Source: JBBSNV01 sp964458605
GTDB taxonomy: Bacteria > Pseudomonadota > Alphaproteobacteria > Reyranellales > JAQSWP01
Reading direction: 5' to 3'
Assembly (NCBI GenBank): GCA_964458605.1
Contig: CAYWLS010000009.1
Coordinates: 1 to 64,000 of the forward strand
Length of the DNA: 64,000 bases
Part shown: positions 26,612 through 35,590 of the stretch, one piece after another
Layout of the letters: each line of letters starts with the position of its first letter
Position numbering within the stretch: the first letter of the stretch is position 1
Notes under the pieces: model-generated
Database searches by the model: none
What the model was told of the DNA's origin: nothing
What the model saw: only the letters and a program-made list of their open reading frames with translations
Program-made: the position numbers and the translations under genes

Positions 26612-27538
26612 GTGACCGCCCCAGACGCCGCACCGGACACCGCGCCAATTCCGGAGAGCGAAAGCGGCCGGCTGATCCGGCTGCGGACCGCGGACGGCTG
26701 GTATCTGGCGCTGCGCGACTTCACCCTCGAGCAGCCCGATCCCGGCAAGCCGGCGATCCTGGTGTTTGCCGCGATGGGCGCGCCGGCGCGCGCCTATCGC
26801 CGGCTGGCGCGCTGGTTTGCCGCTGCCGGCTATCCGGTCGCCACGCTGGACGCGCGCGGCACCGGCGAGAGTACGCCCCATCCAAAGCGCGGCATCGACT
26901 ATGGCATCAGCCAGCACCTCTACCAGGACTGGCCGGCCGCGCTGGCCTGGGCCCGCGCCGCCCATCCCGGTCGCCAGATCGTGCTGATGGGGCATTCGAT
27001 CGGCGGCCAGTTGAGCGGCCTCTATACCGGCGGCCAGTCCAGCGAGGTGGCGGCGCTGGTGTTCCTCACCACCACCAGCGTGTGGTGGAAATCGACGCCC
27101 TCGCCGCGACGACGCCTGGGTGCGCTGGCGATGTTCGGCCTATTCGCCACCGTTTCCCGCCTGATGGGCTGGTTCCCCGGCCACCGCTTCAACTGGGGCC
27201 TGCCGCTGGCCCGCCAGGTGGTGCTGGACTGGTCGCATTGGGGATTCAGCGGCAGCTATTTCGACACCGAACGGCGCAATCTCGATGGCATGCTGGCCAG
27301 CGTGACCCAGCCGGCGCTTTCGATCTCCTTTACCGACGATCGCAGGCTGGCGCCCAAGGCTGCCTGCGACGACTTCGCCCGGCGCCTTCCGCGCGCCGAC
27401 ATGACGCGCTGGCATCTCACGCCACAGGAGATCGGGCTTTCGAAGGCAGACCACTTTGACCATCTGCGCGGGGCGCCGCAGCTGTGGCGCCGCATCGACC
27501 TGTGGCTGTCCGATACGCTGTCTAGCCTGCGCTCCTAG
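26612..27538 (+). CDS. Alpha/beta hydrolase
   Basis: A 308-residue serine hydrolase related to the uncharacterised predicted alpha/beta hydrolases (COG4757-like). DARGTGES precedes the nucleophile elbow GHSIGG, and late acidic and histidine residues (FTDDRRLAPK, KADHFDHLR) can complete the triad. There is no signal peptide, so it should be cytoplasmic. The GTG start has only a poor ribosome site. Its last 17 bases overlap the convergent transporter gene. The substrate is unknown; cotranscription with the biotin carrier is possible. Confidence 0.75.
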   Translation: MTAPDAAPDTAPIPESESGRLIRLRTADGWYLALRDFTLEQPDPGKPAILVFAAMGAPARAYRRLARWFAAAGYPVATLDARGTGESTPHPKRGIDYGISQHLYQDWPAALAWARAAHPGRQIVLMGHSIGGQLSGLYTGGQSSEVAALVFLTTTSVWWKSTPSPRRRLGALAMFGLFATVSRLMGWFPGHRFNWGLPLARQVVLDWSHWGFSGSYFDTERRNLDGMLASVTQPALSISFTDDRRLAPKAACDDFARRLPRADMTRWHLTPQEIGLSKADHFDHLRGAPQLWRRIDLWLSDTLSSLRS

Positions 27539-28754
27539 ACGGATCCGGCATCGGCTCCGGCGTCGTTGCGTCGACCGCACGATGGGGTCGCAGCAATACC
27601 GTTCCCACCGCCAGGCCCAGCAGCAGGCTTCCGCCGATGGTCAGCACCATCGGGAATTGCGTGCCGTTGGTGAAGACCGTTACCACCACCGTCGCCAGCG
27701 CCGCGCCGCCCATCTGCAGCACGCCCATGAGCGACGATGCCGTGCCGGCCTGGCGCGGAAACTGGTTGACCGAGCCCGCCATGGCCGGCGCCATGATGAT
27801 GCCGCTGCCCATGGCGATGCCGAAATACGGCATGACGATGGTCCACGGCGACAGCAGCCCCAGGAAGGCGAGCAGCGCCATGGCGCCGGCGCCGATCAGC
27901 CCGACGATGAGACCCAATATCGTACAGCGCGCCAGGCTGACCCGGCCAATCAGCCGGGTCGCAACATAGCTGCCGCTGGTGAAGCCAGCGACGCTGGTCA
28001 GCACCCAGTAGCCGTATTCCGCCGGCCCCATGCCGATCATCGACATCAGCACGAAGGGGGCGCCGGCCGAATAGGCGAACATGGCGCCGAATGTCGCGGA
28101 GATGACGATGGCGTAGCCCATGAACGTGCGGTCGCGCAGCATCGGGCCTGCCTGGCGGACGGTGCCCCACACGCCCAGCGACCGACCGAGATAGGGATTG
28201 GACTCGCGCAGAAAGATCGCGACGATCACGAACACCAGCGCGCCAAACGCCGCCAACGCATAGAAGATCGCCTGCCAGCCGAACCAGGCCGTGAGATGGC
28301 CGCCCAGGATCGGCGCGATCGCCGGCGCCACGTTGATGCCGAGCGAGATCCAGCCCATCACCCTGGGCGAGCCATGATGGCCGAAAGTATCGCGTGTGAT
28401 CGCCCGCGCGATCACCGTTCCCGAGCAGACACCGGCACCGTGGAAGACGCGCAGCAAGATCAGCGAATCGATCGAGGTCGTCAGCGCGCAGGCCAGTCCC
28501 ATCACGGCATAGAGGGCTACCCCAGCCAGCAGCACCGGACGGCGGCCAAAGCGATCCGACAGCGGACCGAACACCATCTGTCCGCCGGCATAGCCGAACA
28601 GGAAGGAGGTGAGCGTCAGCTTAACGTCGGCGTCGCTCGTCATCAGGCTGCGACCGATATCGGTCATCGACGGGGTAAAAATGCTGATCGACAGCGGGCC
28701 GAACGCCGCCAGCGAGACCAGCAGCACGATCAGCAGGCGCTCGCGCAGGGGCAT
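27522..28754 (-). CDS. Bcr/CflA-type MFS drug-resistance exporter
   Basis: A 410-residue major facilitator with about twelve hydrophobic helices. It starts RERLLIVLLVSLAAFGPLSI, has TPSMTDIGRSL after the first helix and the MFS loop motif GPLSDRFGRRPVLL between helices 2 and 3. RVFHGAGVCSGTVIARAITRD is a Bcr/CflA hallmark in helix 4. It would export small molecules by proton antiport across the inner membrane. I chose the ATG 20 bases after the transglutaminase-like gene; the open frame continues upstream only through that gene. The 3' end overlaps the convergent hydrolase gene. Confidence 0.88.
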   Translation of the reverse strand: MPLRERLLIVLLVSLAAFGPLSISIFTPSMTDIGRSLMTSDADVKLTLTSFLFGYAGGQMVFGPLSDRFGRRPVLLAGVALYAVMGLACALTTSIDSLILLRVFHGAGVCSGTVIARAITRDTFGHHGSPRVMGWISLGINVAPAIAPILGGHLTAWFGWQAIFYALAAFGALVFVIVAIFLRESNPYLGRSLGVWGTVRQAGPMLRDRTFMGYAIVISATFGAMFAYSAGAPFVLMSMIGMGPAEYGYWVLTSVAGFTSGSYVATRLIGRVSLARCTILGLIVGLIGAGAMALLAFLGLLSPWTIVMPYFGIAMGSGIIMAPAMAGSVNQFPRQAGTASSLMGVLQMGGAALATVVVTVFTNGTQFPMVLTIGGSLLLGLAVGTVLLRPHRAVDATTPEPMPDPSRSAG

Positions 28755-28774
28755 GGCGCCGACGCCGTCCCGCG

Positions 28775-29515
28775 TCAGGCCTTGTTCTCGGCTTCGGCTT
28801 CGCGCGCGAAATCGCCGCCCGGCGCCGTGCCGGCGGCGCCGTCCGGACTGGACAGATACATGCCCGGATACCAGATGTCGAAGCCCTCGCGGATGGTGTC
28901 GAACGGAATGTCGGCATAGGTGCCGCGATAGGCGAGGTATTCCATGTGGCGGCGGCCTTCGAGGTCGTAGGGGTGATAGATCGAATCGGTCTCGCCGTCG
29001 AACTCCAGCGGCTTGAGCCGGAACTTGTCGGTCAGTTCCTTGTTGAAGGCCGGCGTCGCCTTGACCCATTTGCCGTCCAGCCACAGGTCGACATAGCCGT
29101 GATAGTAGAAGATATCGGTGCCCAGCAGCGCGCTCAGCCGCTTGGTGGTCAGGTGGTTGCGCACATCGGCATAGCCGACCCGCGCCGGGATGCCGGCCGC
29201 GCGCGCCGCCGCCGCCAGCAGCCCGGCCTTGTTGATGCAGTAGCCATGGCCGCGCTGCAGGGTGGTGCTGGCCTTGTAGGCCTCGGCCACCATCGGCGTG
29301 CCGTAGGGATCGTAGCGGACCTGGTCGCGCACCGCATAGTAGAGCCGCACCGCCTTGTCGCGCGGCGTGACGGCATTGCCGATATTGCGCCGCGCGAAGG
29401 CGACGATGGCCGGATGGTCGCTGTCGATCAGCGCGCGCGGCTCCAGGCAATCGGCCAACGAGGCGCCGTCGCCCAGCGTCTGCAGCAACGCCTTTTTCTC
29501 GCTCGCAGCGGACAT
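28775..29515 (-). CDS. Transglutaminase-like cysteine protease family protein
   Basis: A 246-residue protein with a transglutaminase-like core. Cys93 sits in GHGYCINKAGLLAAAARAAGIPARVG and the histidine is H139 in FYYHGYVDLWLDGKWVKA. The usual third residue, an aspartate in the following strand, is not obvious: the stretch reads TPAFN. There is no signal peptide or membrane segment. I chose the ATG with AGGA in front; two upstream in-frame starts are less likely. It is followed at 20 bases by the exporter gene. Protease, amidase or peptide cross-linking roles are all possible. Confidence 0.75.
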   Translation of the reverse strand: MSAASEKKALLQTLGDGASLADCLEPRALIDSDHPAIVAFARRNIGNAVTPRDKAVRLYYAVRDQVRYDPYGTPMVAEAYKASTTLQRGHGYCINKAGLLAAAARAAGIPARVGYADVRNHLTTKRLSALLGTDIFYYHGYVDLWLDGKWVKATPAFNKELTDKFRLKPLEFDGETDSIYHPYDLEGRRHMEYLAYRGTYADIPFDTIREGFDIWYPGMYLSSPDGAAGTAPGGDFAREAEAENKA

Positions 29516-29623
29516 GTCGCTATCCTGTGAAGCACGCTCGGTCTGCATTTGCCGGCTACCCTCCCTGCCGTCAAGCGGCCGCATGGCGGCGCTGCCTTTT
29601 CCCTGCGGTTCGCTGGCCGACGC

Positions 29624-30070
29624 TCACTGGTCCGCCCGCGGCGTGATCAGGAAATGCGCCTGGGCCGAGGCGATCGGCCGGGCGCGATCCTCCTGCCAGG
29701 CCTCGACCGCGACATTGATCACCCGCCTGCCCTGCTTGGTCAGCACCGCCCGCGCCAGGGTATCGACCGGCCGGCCCGAGCGCAGGTAATCGACGGTGAT
29801 GGTGATGATCTTGGGGATGGTGCTGGTGTCGCTTTCCCACAGCACCTGGAAGATCGCCGCGGTCTCCAGCAGCGCGCCGATCGTGCCGCCATGCAGCGCC
29901 GGCAGCACCGGATTGCCGATCAGCAGTTCGGAAAACCGCATGCGCGTGAGCAATTCGCCGGTGGAGTTCTCCGGCGCCAATCCCATGAAATGGGCATAAG
30001 GCATGGTCTCGGCCAGCCGCGAGATGTCGCCGGTCTTCTTGGCCTCGGCGATCAGGTCGAGCAGGTTCAT
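29624..30070 (-). CDS. PaaI-type hotdog thioesterase
   Basis: A 148-residue hotdog-fold protein with the family signature LHGGTIGALLETAA, where the glycines and the acidic residue shape the active site, and ITVDYLRSG further on. It would hydrolyse acyl-CoA esters. Its ATG overlaps the stop of the preceding thioesterase gene (ATGA), so both are translated together; the two proteins may form a heteromer. Confidence 0.85.
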   Translation of the reverse strand: MNLLDLIAEAKKTGDISRLAETMPYAHFMGLAPENSTGELLTRMRFSELLIGNPVLPALHGGTIGALLETAAIFQVLWESDTSTIPKIITITVDYLRSGRPVDTLARAVLTKQGRRVINVAVEAWQEDRARPIASAQAHFLITPRADQ

Positions 30071-30591
30071 GGCTTGCCTCCGGCGGCGAGGTCGGATGGC
30101 TTGTCGTCGAAAGCGCTCTGCAGCAGCGATTCGGACAGTCGCGATTCGCCCTTGGTCGCCAGCATGTAGGTGCCCGACGCCGCGGCGATCGGATCGGCCT
30201 TGTCGCCGTGATGGGCGATGGCGCGGAAGAAGGCGACGTTGGACGTGATCTTGTAGCACTCGGCATCGGCGATCACCGGCTGCCTTGGCGTCGCCGGGCG
30301 CACGTAGTCGATGCGCAGGTCGAGCGTGGCGAACGGCTTGGGCTCGGTCAGCATGGTGGCGACCGCCATGCCGCCGGCGGAATCGAGCAGCACCGTGATC
30401 GCGCCGCCATGGATCACGCCGGTCGCCGGATTGCCGACCAGGCGCTCCTGGTAGTCCAGCTTCATCACCGCGCGGCCGCGATCGACCTCGAGGATCGCCA
30501 GACCCAGTTCCCTGTTGTGCGGCGTGCCTTCGCAGAACATCTGCTGCAGCAGCGCGCGCCGCTCCTCGTTGGTCATCTTGATACTGCTCAT
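30067..30591 (-). CDS. PaaI-type hotdog thioesterase
   Basis: A 174-residue hotdog protein with GVIHGGAITVLLDSAGGMA and LRIDYVRPA, matching the PaaI/YdiI pattern, and an N-terminal helix of about 30 residues. It should release acids from CoA thioesters. The ATG overlaps the acyl-CoA dehydrogenase stop by ATGA; a second ATG 16 bases further in is an alternative start. It sits between the dehydrogenase and a second thioesterase in one tightly overlapped operon. Confidence 0.85.
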   Translation of the reverse strand: MSSIKMTNEERRALLQQMFCEGTPHNRELGLAILEVDRGRAVMKLDYQERLVGNPATGVIHGGAITVLLDSAGGMAVATMLTEPKPFATLDLRIDYVRPATPRQPVIADAECYKITSNVAFFRAIAHHGDKADPIAAASGTYMLATKGESRLSESLLQSAFDDKPSDLAAGGKP

Positions 30592-31748
30592 AGTCCCATT
30601 TGCCGGGCGGCCAGGTCCTTCATGATCTCGATCGAGCCGCCGCCGATCGACATCACCTTGGTTTCGCGATAGATGCGCTCGACCTTGCCGCCGCGCAAGT
30701 AGCCTGCCCCGCCCAGCACCTGCATGGCCTCGTTGGCGACGTATTCTAACGTGGTGGTGGCCAGCACCTTGAGCATGCAGATCTCGGCCACCGGCCGCTC
30801 GCCCTGCTGCACGCGCCAGGTCAGGTTCTCGACATAGGCCTTCGCCGCGTTGATACGCATGGCCATGTCGACCAGCTTGTGGCGGATCACCTGGTTCTTG
30901 ACCAGCGGCTTGCCGAAGGTCTCGCGCTGGCGGGCATAGGCGATCGCCTCGTCCAGGCACACCTGCGCGAAGCCGCAAGAACTGGCCGACATGCCCAGCC
31001 GCTCCTGGTTGAAGTTCAGCATGATGCCGATGAAGCCGGCATTCTCCGCGCCGATCAGGTTCTCGACCGGCACCTTGCAATCGTCGAAGAACAGTTGCGC
31101 CGTGTCGGATGCCCACCAGCCCATCTTGCGCAGCTTGGTGCGCGAGAAGCCCGGCGTATCGCGCTCGATCAGCAACAGGGACACGCCGCCCATGCCCGGC
31201 CCGCCGGTGCGCACCGCCACGGTGTAGTAGTCGGCGCGCACGCCGGAGGTGATGAACATCTTCTGGCCGTTGACCACGTAGTGGCCGCCTTCGCGCCGCG
31301 CGGTGGTGCGCAGATTGGCGACGTCCGACCCGCCCGACGGTTCGGTGATGGCCAGCGCGCTGATCTTCTCGCCCGACAATATTTCCGGCAGCACGCGGCG
31401 CTTCATCGCCTCGTGGCCCAGCCGCGCGATCGGCGGCGCGCCGATGGTGTGGCTCATCAGGCTGGCGCTGACGCCGCCGCAACCGGCCTGGGCCAGCTCC
31501 TCGCTCAGGATGATGTTGAAGAAGCCGTCGGTCGGAACGCCGCCATACTCCTCGGGGAAACCCAGTTGCAGCAGGCCCAGCCGCGACGCCTTGCGGTAGA
31601 GTTCGCGCGGGAATTCTTCCGCCTCGTCCCACTGATCGACGTAAGGCGAAATCTCCTTGGCCACGAAGCGTCGCACCTGATCGCGGAAGGCGTCGTGCTC
31701 GGCGGTGTAGTACGGGCTGGGCATGGCGTTGGGAATCGTCGTGGACAT
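30588..31748 (-). CDS. Acyl-CoA dehydrogenase
   Basis: A 386-residue FAD enzyme that should make a 2,3-enoyl-CoA. N-terminal helical part to about 115, FAD-binding stretches ALAITEPSGGSDVANLRT and FITSGVRADYY, then the C-terminal helices with QVLGGAGYLRGGKVERIYRETKV. At the position of the MCAD catalytic glutamate it reads IGGGSIEI, so the base probably sits on helix G, as in isovaleryl-CoA dehydrogenase. The chosen ATG at 31748 begins the conserved sequence; the longer upstream frame is unlike the family. First gene of an overlapping dehydrogenase-thioesterase-thioesterase operon. Confidence 0.88.
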   Translation of the reverse strand: MSTTIPNAMPSPYYTAEHDAFRDQVRRFVAKEISPYVDQWDEAEEFPRELYRKASRLGLLQLGFPEEYGGVPTDGFFNIILSEELAQAGCGGVSASLMSHTIGAPPIARLGHEAMKRRVLPEILSGEKISALAITEPSGGSDVANLRTTARREGGHYVVNGQKMFITSGVRADYYTVAVRTGGPGMGGVSLLLIERDTPGFSRTKLRKMGWWASDTAQLFFDDCKVPVENLIGAENAGFIGIMLNFNQERLGMSASSCGFAQVCLDEAIAYARQRETFGKPLVKNQVIRHKLVDMAMRINAAKAYVENLTWRVQQGERPVAEICMLKVLATTTLEYVANEAMQVLGGAGYLRGGKVERIYRETKVMSIGGGSIEIMKDLAARQMGL

Positions 31749-31865
31749 CGGCAACCCGCGCGGTGATCTGCTACGGCGATTATAGACGAGACTTGCGGCC
31801 GCCACGTGGCAATGGTGGCGGACCGTTCCGCAAGCCGGAACCGGGCCGCGCCGCGGCGATTCCTG

Positions 31866-31897
31866 TTGACAGGAAGCGGCGAAAAAAGTCCTGTATT
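31866..31897 (+). promoter_or_regulatory. Possible promoter of the liv operon
   Basis: A perfect TTGACA (31866-31871) lies about 105 bases before livH. The best -10 candidate, TGTATT (31892-31897), is 20 bases away, wider than ideal, so the pair may need an activator. The divergent acyl-CoA dehydrogenase starts at 31748, and I see nothing else in this 227-base gap. Confidence 0.35.
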
Positions 31898-31975
31898 CAA
31901 CGTCGTTGACCGAACGCAGAAGCAAATTCGAGGGTCGAAACAGACCCGCTGGGCAACGACAGCAGGGCGGGAACG

Positions 31976-32848
31976 ATGCTGGATTTCCTTCAGCAGTTGG
32001 TCAACGGCATTGCCGTTGGCTGTATCTATGGCTTGATCGCACTGGGTTTCGTGCTGATCTACAAAGCCACCGAGGTCGTCAATTTCGCGCAAGGCGAATT
32101 GATGATGCTGGGGGCATTCCTCGCCTACACCTTCATCGGCCTGCTGGGATTGAATTACTGGCTGGGCTTCGTCCTGGCAGTGGTGTCGATGGCGGCGCTA
32201 GGGTCGCTGACCGAGCGGCTGGTGGTGCGGCCGATCCTGGGCTATCCGCAATTCTCCATCGTCATGGCGACCATCGGGCTGGGCTTCTTCGCCCGCTCCG
32301 CCGCCGGCATGATCTGGGGCACCGACGACCTGAAGATCGATACGCCCTTCAGCAACGGGGTGCTCAAGCTCGGCGCGCTAGTGCTGGCCTACGACAAACT
32401 TTCGGTGATCGTCGCCACCGTGCTGCTGTGCGGCGTGCTCTACGTCTTCTTCTCGCGCACCCGCATGGGCGTGGCGATGCAGGCGACCTCGCAGAACATG
32501 CTGGCCGCCTACTACATGGGCATTCCCGTCAAGACCGTGTTCTCGCTGATCTGGGCGATCAGCGCCGGCGTCGCCTGCTTCGCCGGGGTGCTGCTGGCGC
32601 CGATCGCCTTCATCCACAGCAATTTGGGCTTCCTCGGCCTGAAAGCCTTCCCTGCCGCCGTGCTGGGCGGCTTCGGCAGCATTCCCGGCGCGCTGGTAGG
32701 CGGCGTGATCATCGGCGTGATCGAGAACCTGGCGGGCTTCTACCTACCGCAGGGCTGGAAGGACATCGCCGCCTACATCGTGCTGCTGGCGGTGCTGATG
32801 CTGAAGCCCGAGGGCCTGTTCGGCGTGAAGGTCCGCAAGAAGGTCTGA
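31976..32848 (+). CDS. livH: ABC transporter permease, LivH type
   Basis: A 290-residue inner-membrane permease of the branched-chain amino acid (HAAT) importer family. It opens LQQLVNGIAVGCIYGLIALGFVLIY and shows about eight hydrophobic helices, with VNFAQGELMMLGAF after the first pair. The C-terminal VLGGFGSIPGALVGGVIIGVIENL is the coupling region. First gene of livHMGF, ending one base before LivM. Linkage to a CoA ligase and to two binding proteins suggests that the ligand is an organic acid rather than leucine. Confidence 0.92.
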   Translation: MLDFLQQLVNGIAVGCIYGLIALGFVLIYKATEVVNFAQGELMMLGAFLAYTFIGLLGLNYWLGFVLAVVSMAALGSLTERLVVRPILGYPQFSIVMATIGLGFFARSAAGMIWGTDDLKIDTPFSNGVLKLGALVLAYDKLSVIVATVLLCGVLYVFFSRTRMGVAMQATSQNMLAAYYMGIPVKTVFSLIWAISAGVACFAGVLLAPIAFIHSNLGFLGLKAFPAAVLGGFGSIPGALVGGVIIGVIENLAGFYLPQGWKDIAAYIVLLAVLMLKPEGLFGVKVRKKV

Positions 32849-32849
32849 C

Positions 32850-34001
32850 ATGCGCTTCATCTTCAAGACCGACTACAACCAGGACATCAAGCTGCTCAAG
32901 CACAGCGGCTACTGGTGGTCCTACGGCGTCTTGCTGGCGCTGCTGGCGGCAGCGCCGTTCATGCTCAGCGACTATTACGTCACGCAGCTCGTGTTCGTGT
33001 TCATCTACGCCATCGTCGGCGTGGCGCTGATGGTGTTGACCGGCTACACCGGCCAGGGATCACTGGGCCATGCCGCCTTCCTGGCGATCGGCGCCTACAC
33101 AGCGGCCTTCATGCAGAAGCACGGCGTGCCGTTCGTGGTCTATTTCCCGCTCGCCGCCGTCATCACCGGCGCGGTCGGAGCCCTGGTCGCCTTCCCGGCG
33201 CTGCGCCTGACCGGCATCTACCTGGTGATCGCGACGATTGCCTTCGGATTCATCGTCGAAGAGATCGCGGCGCGCTGGGAATACGTCACCAACGGCAACG
33301 ACGGCTTGCGCGTCAAGACCATCGACGTGTTCGGCGTGCTGCTGTCGCGCGACGGGCCGGGCTTCTACTTCCTGTGCCTGATCGTGCTGGTGCTGATGAT
33401 CCTGCTGGCGCTCAACCTGCTGCGCGCGCCCACCGGCCGCGCCTTCATGGCGATCCGCGACAGCGAGACCGCGGCCAAAAGCATGGGTGTCAATCTCGCC
33501 GTCTACAAGGTCAAGGCCTTCGCCGTCAGCGCCGGCATCACCGGCCTGGCGGGCGTGCTCTATGCCCATGCGCTGACCTTCATCAGCCCCGAGATGTTCA
33601 CCCTGGTGCTGTCGCTGGAATTCATCATGGTGATCATCATCGGCGGCGTGATCGGCCTGCACGGCGCGGTGCTGGGCGCGATCTTCATCGTCATGGTCGA
33701 TCCGCTGCTGACCCTGCTGAAGGACGACGTGCCGCCCATGCTGGGCCGGCTAGCGCACGGGCTGGGCCTGGGCGATGCCGCGGCCGGCAAGTTCTCCGAG
33801 GCGGTGGCCAACTTCGCCGGCGCGGCCGGGTTGAAAGGCGCGATCTACGGCCTGCTGATCATCTTCTTCATCATCTTCGAGCCCTACGGGCTGTACGGCC
33901 GCTGGCTCAAGGTCAAGCTCTACTTCCAGCTCTTCCCGCTCTACAAGAAGGCCACCTTCAAACGGCAGAAGACCTACGTCAAATCGGAGCGCAACCGGTG
34001 A
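32850..34001 (+). CDS. livM: ABC transporter permease, LivM type
   Basis: A 383-residue partner permease with ten or so hydrophobic segments. The hallmark LTGYTGQGSLGHAAFLAIGAYTAA appears in two adjoining blocks around residues 60-83, and VIIIGGVIGLHGAVLGA near 265. A long insert near 295-330 (VPPMLGRLAHGLGLGDAAAGKF) separates the last helices. The C-terminal 30 residues are basic and cytoplasmic. Its stop overlaps the LivG GTG start, so production of the ATPase is coupled to it. Confidence 0.92.
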   Translation: MRFIFKTDYNQDIKLLKHSGYWWSYGVLLALLAAAPFMLSDYYVTQLVFVFIYAIVGVALMVLTGYTGQGSLGHAAFLAIGAYTAAFMQKHGVPFVVYFPLAAVITGAVGALVAFPALRLTGIYLVIATIAFGFIVEEIAARWEYVTNGNDGLRVKTIDVFGVLLSRDGPGFYFLCLIVLVLMILLALNLLRAPTGRAFMAIRDSETAAKSMGVNLAVYKVKAFAVSAGITGLAGVLYAHALTFISPEMFTLVLSLEFIMVIIIGGVIGLHGAVLGAIFIVMVDPLLTLLKDDVPPMLGRLAHGLGLGDAAAGKFSEAVANFAGAAGLKGAIYGLLIIFFIIFEPYGLYGRWLKVKLYFQLFPLYKKATFKRQKTYVKSERNR

Positions 34002-34777
34002 GCGCCGCGGCCGCCAGCGAGGCGTTCTTCGCCGCCGCCGGCCTGTCGCTGCAGTTCGGCGGGCTGCGCGCGGTCGACAACGTGTCCTTCGCCGTCGAAC
34101 GCGGCGAGGTCTTCACGATCATCGGCCCGAACGGCGCCGGCAAGACCTCGATCTTCAACCTGATCAGCCGGCTCTACAGTCCAAGTTCGGGCAGGCTCTA
34201 CTTCGAAGGCCAGGACATCACCGCCGTGCCGCCGCACCAGATCGCCCGGCGCGGCATCGCCCGCACCTTCCAGAACATCGAGCTGTTCGAGAACACCACG
34301 GTGCTGGCCAACCTGCTGGTCGGCCGGCACTGCCACACCGACACGTCGCTGTGGGCCGAGGCGTTGTTCCTGCCCCGGGTGCGGCGCCGCGAGAAGCAGC
34401 ACCGCGAAGCCGTCGAGCAGGTGATCGATTTCCTCGACCTGCAGAAATATCGCGACATGCTGATCGCCGGCCTGCCCTACGGCGTGCGCAAGGTGTGCGA
34501 GGTGGCGCGCGCGCTGTGCACCGAACCCAAGCTGCTGCTGCTCGACGAGCCGTCCTCCGGCCTCAACGTCGAGGAAACCAGGGACATGGGCTTCTGGATC
34601 ACCGACATCAAGAACGAGCTCGGCATCACGGTGCTGATGGTCGAACACGACATGTCGCTGGTGAACATGGTGTCGGACCGGGTGCTGGCGCTGAACTACG
34701 GCAAGGTGCTGGCGACCGGCAGCCCGGCCGAGGTGCAGAGCCATCCCGACGTCGTCGCCGCGTATCTGGGAGGCTGA
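33998..34777 (+). CDS. livG: ABC transporter ATP-binding protein, LivG type
   Basis: A 259-residue nucleotide-binding subunit. Walker A is GPNGAGKT (43-50), Walker B is LLLLDEP (179-185), and the switch histidine is in MVEHDMS. The signature motif reads LPYGVRKVCEVARAL, the relaxed form usual in LivG proteins. The GTG start overlaps the LivM stop. It powers import with LivF, which starts 2 bases downstream. Confidence 0.92.
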   Translation: MSAAAASEAFFAAAGLSLQFGGLRAVDNVSFAVERGEVFTIIGPNGAGKTSIFNLISRLYSPSSGRLYFEGQDITAVPPHQIARRGIARTFQNIELFENTTVLANLLVGRHCHTDTSLWAEALFLPRVRRREKQHREAVEQVIDFLDLQKYRDMLIAGLPYGVRKVCEVARALCTEPKLLLLDEPSSGLNVEETRDMGFWITDIKNELGITVLMVEHDMSLVNMVSDRVLALNYGKVLATGSPAEVQSHPDVVAAYLGG

Positions 34778-34779
34778 CG

Positions 34780-35553
34780 ATGGGCGACGTCATCCTGCGC
34801 GTGGCGAACATCGAGAGCTACTACGGGCCGATCATGGCCATCCGCGGCGTCAGCCTGGAAGTCGAGCAAGGCAGTATCGTCACCGTGCTGGGCGCCAACG
34901 GCGCCGGCAAGACCACCATCCTGAAGACCATTTCCGGCGTGCTCGACCCGCTCAAGGGCACCGTCGAGTTCGAAGGCCGCCAGATCCAGCGCGTCGATCC
35001 GGACAAGATCGTGCGCATGGGCCTCAGCCACGTGCCCGAGGGGCGCGAGGTGTTCCCGTTCCTCAGCGTGCGCGACAACCTGATGATGGGCGCCTATCTG
35101 CGCCGCGACCGCGCCGCCATGCACGACGATCTGGAACGCGTCTACGCCTATTTCCCGCGCCTCAAGGAGCGCCAGGCCCAGCCGGCCGGCCAGCTCTCGG
35201 GCGGCGAACAGCAGATGCTGGCGATCAGCCGGGCGCTGATGAACCGGCCCAAGCTGCTGCTGCTCGACGAACCGTCGCTGGGCCTGTCGCCGCTGCTGGT
35301 CAAGGAGATCTTCGGCATCATCAAACGCATCAACCGGGAAACCGGCGCCGCCATCCTGCTGGTCGAGCAGAATGCGCGCATGGCCCTGGAGACGGCGCAT
35401 TTCGGCTACGTGCTGGAAGTCGGCCGCGTGGTGATGAGCGACGCTTGCGAGCGGCTGATGAAGAGCAAGGACATCCAGGAATTCTACCTGGGCGCCAAGG
35501 AAGGCGGCGCCCGCGGCCAGCGACGCTGGAAGCGCAAGAAGACGTGGCGATAG
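34780..35553 (+). CDS. livF: ABC transporter ATP-binding protein, LivF type
   Basis: A 257-residue second ATPase. Walker A is GANGAGKT (38-45), the signature LSGGEQQ (139-145) is canonical, Walker B is LLLLDEPSLGLSP and the switch region is VEQNARMAL, typical of LivF. The C-terminus has a basic extension (RGQRRWKRKKTWR). It follows LivG by 2 bases and precedes the CoA ligase gene by 37. Confidence 0.92.
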   Translation: MGDVILRVANIESYYGPIMAIRGVSLEVEQGSIVTVLGANGAGKTTILKTISGVLDPLKGTVEFEGRQIQRVDPDKIVRMGLSHVPEGREVFPFLSVRDNLMMGAYLRRDRAAMHDDLERVYAYFPRLKERQAQPAGQLSGGEQQMLAISRALMNRPKLLLLDEPSLGLSPLLVKEIFGIIKRINRETGAAILLVEQNARMALETAHFGYVLEVGRVVMSDACERLMKSKDIQEFYLGAKEGGARGQRRWKRKKTWR

Positions 35554-35590
35554 CGACCGCCGGCAGATGCCGGCGCTGCGGGAGGAGACG

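Noticed and set aside
34461..34520. LivG signature motif looks degenerate
   Set aside because: The relaxed signature is usual for LivG-type ATPases; Walker A, Walker B and the switch histidine are intact.
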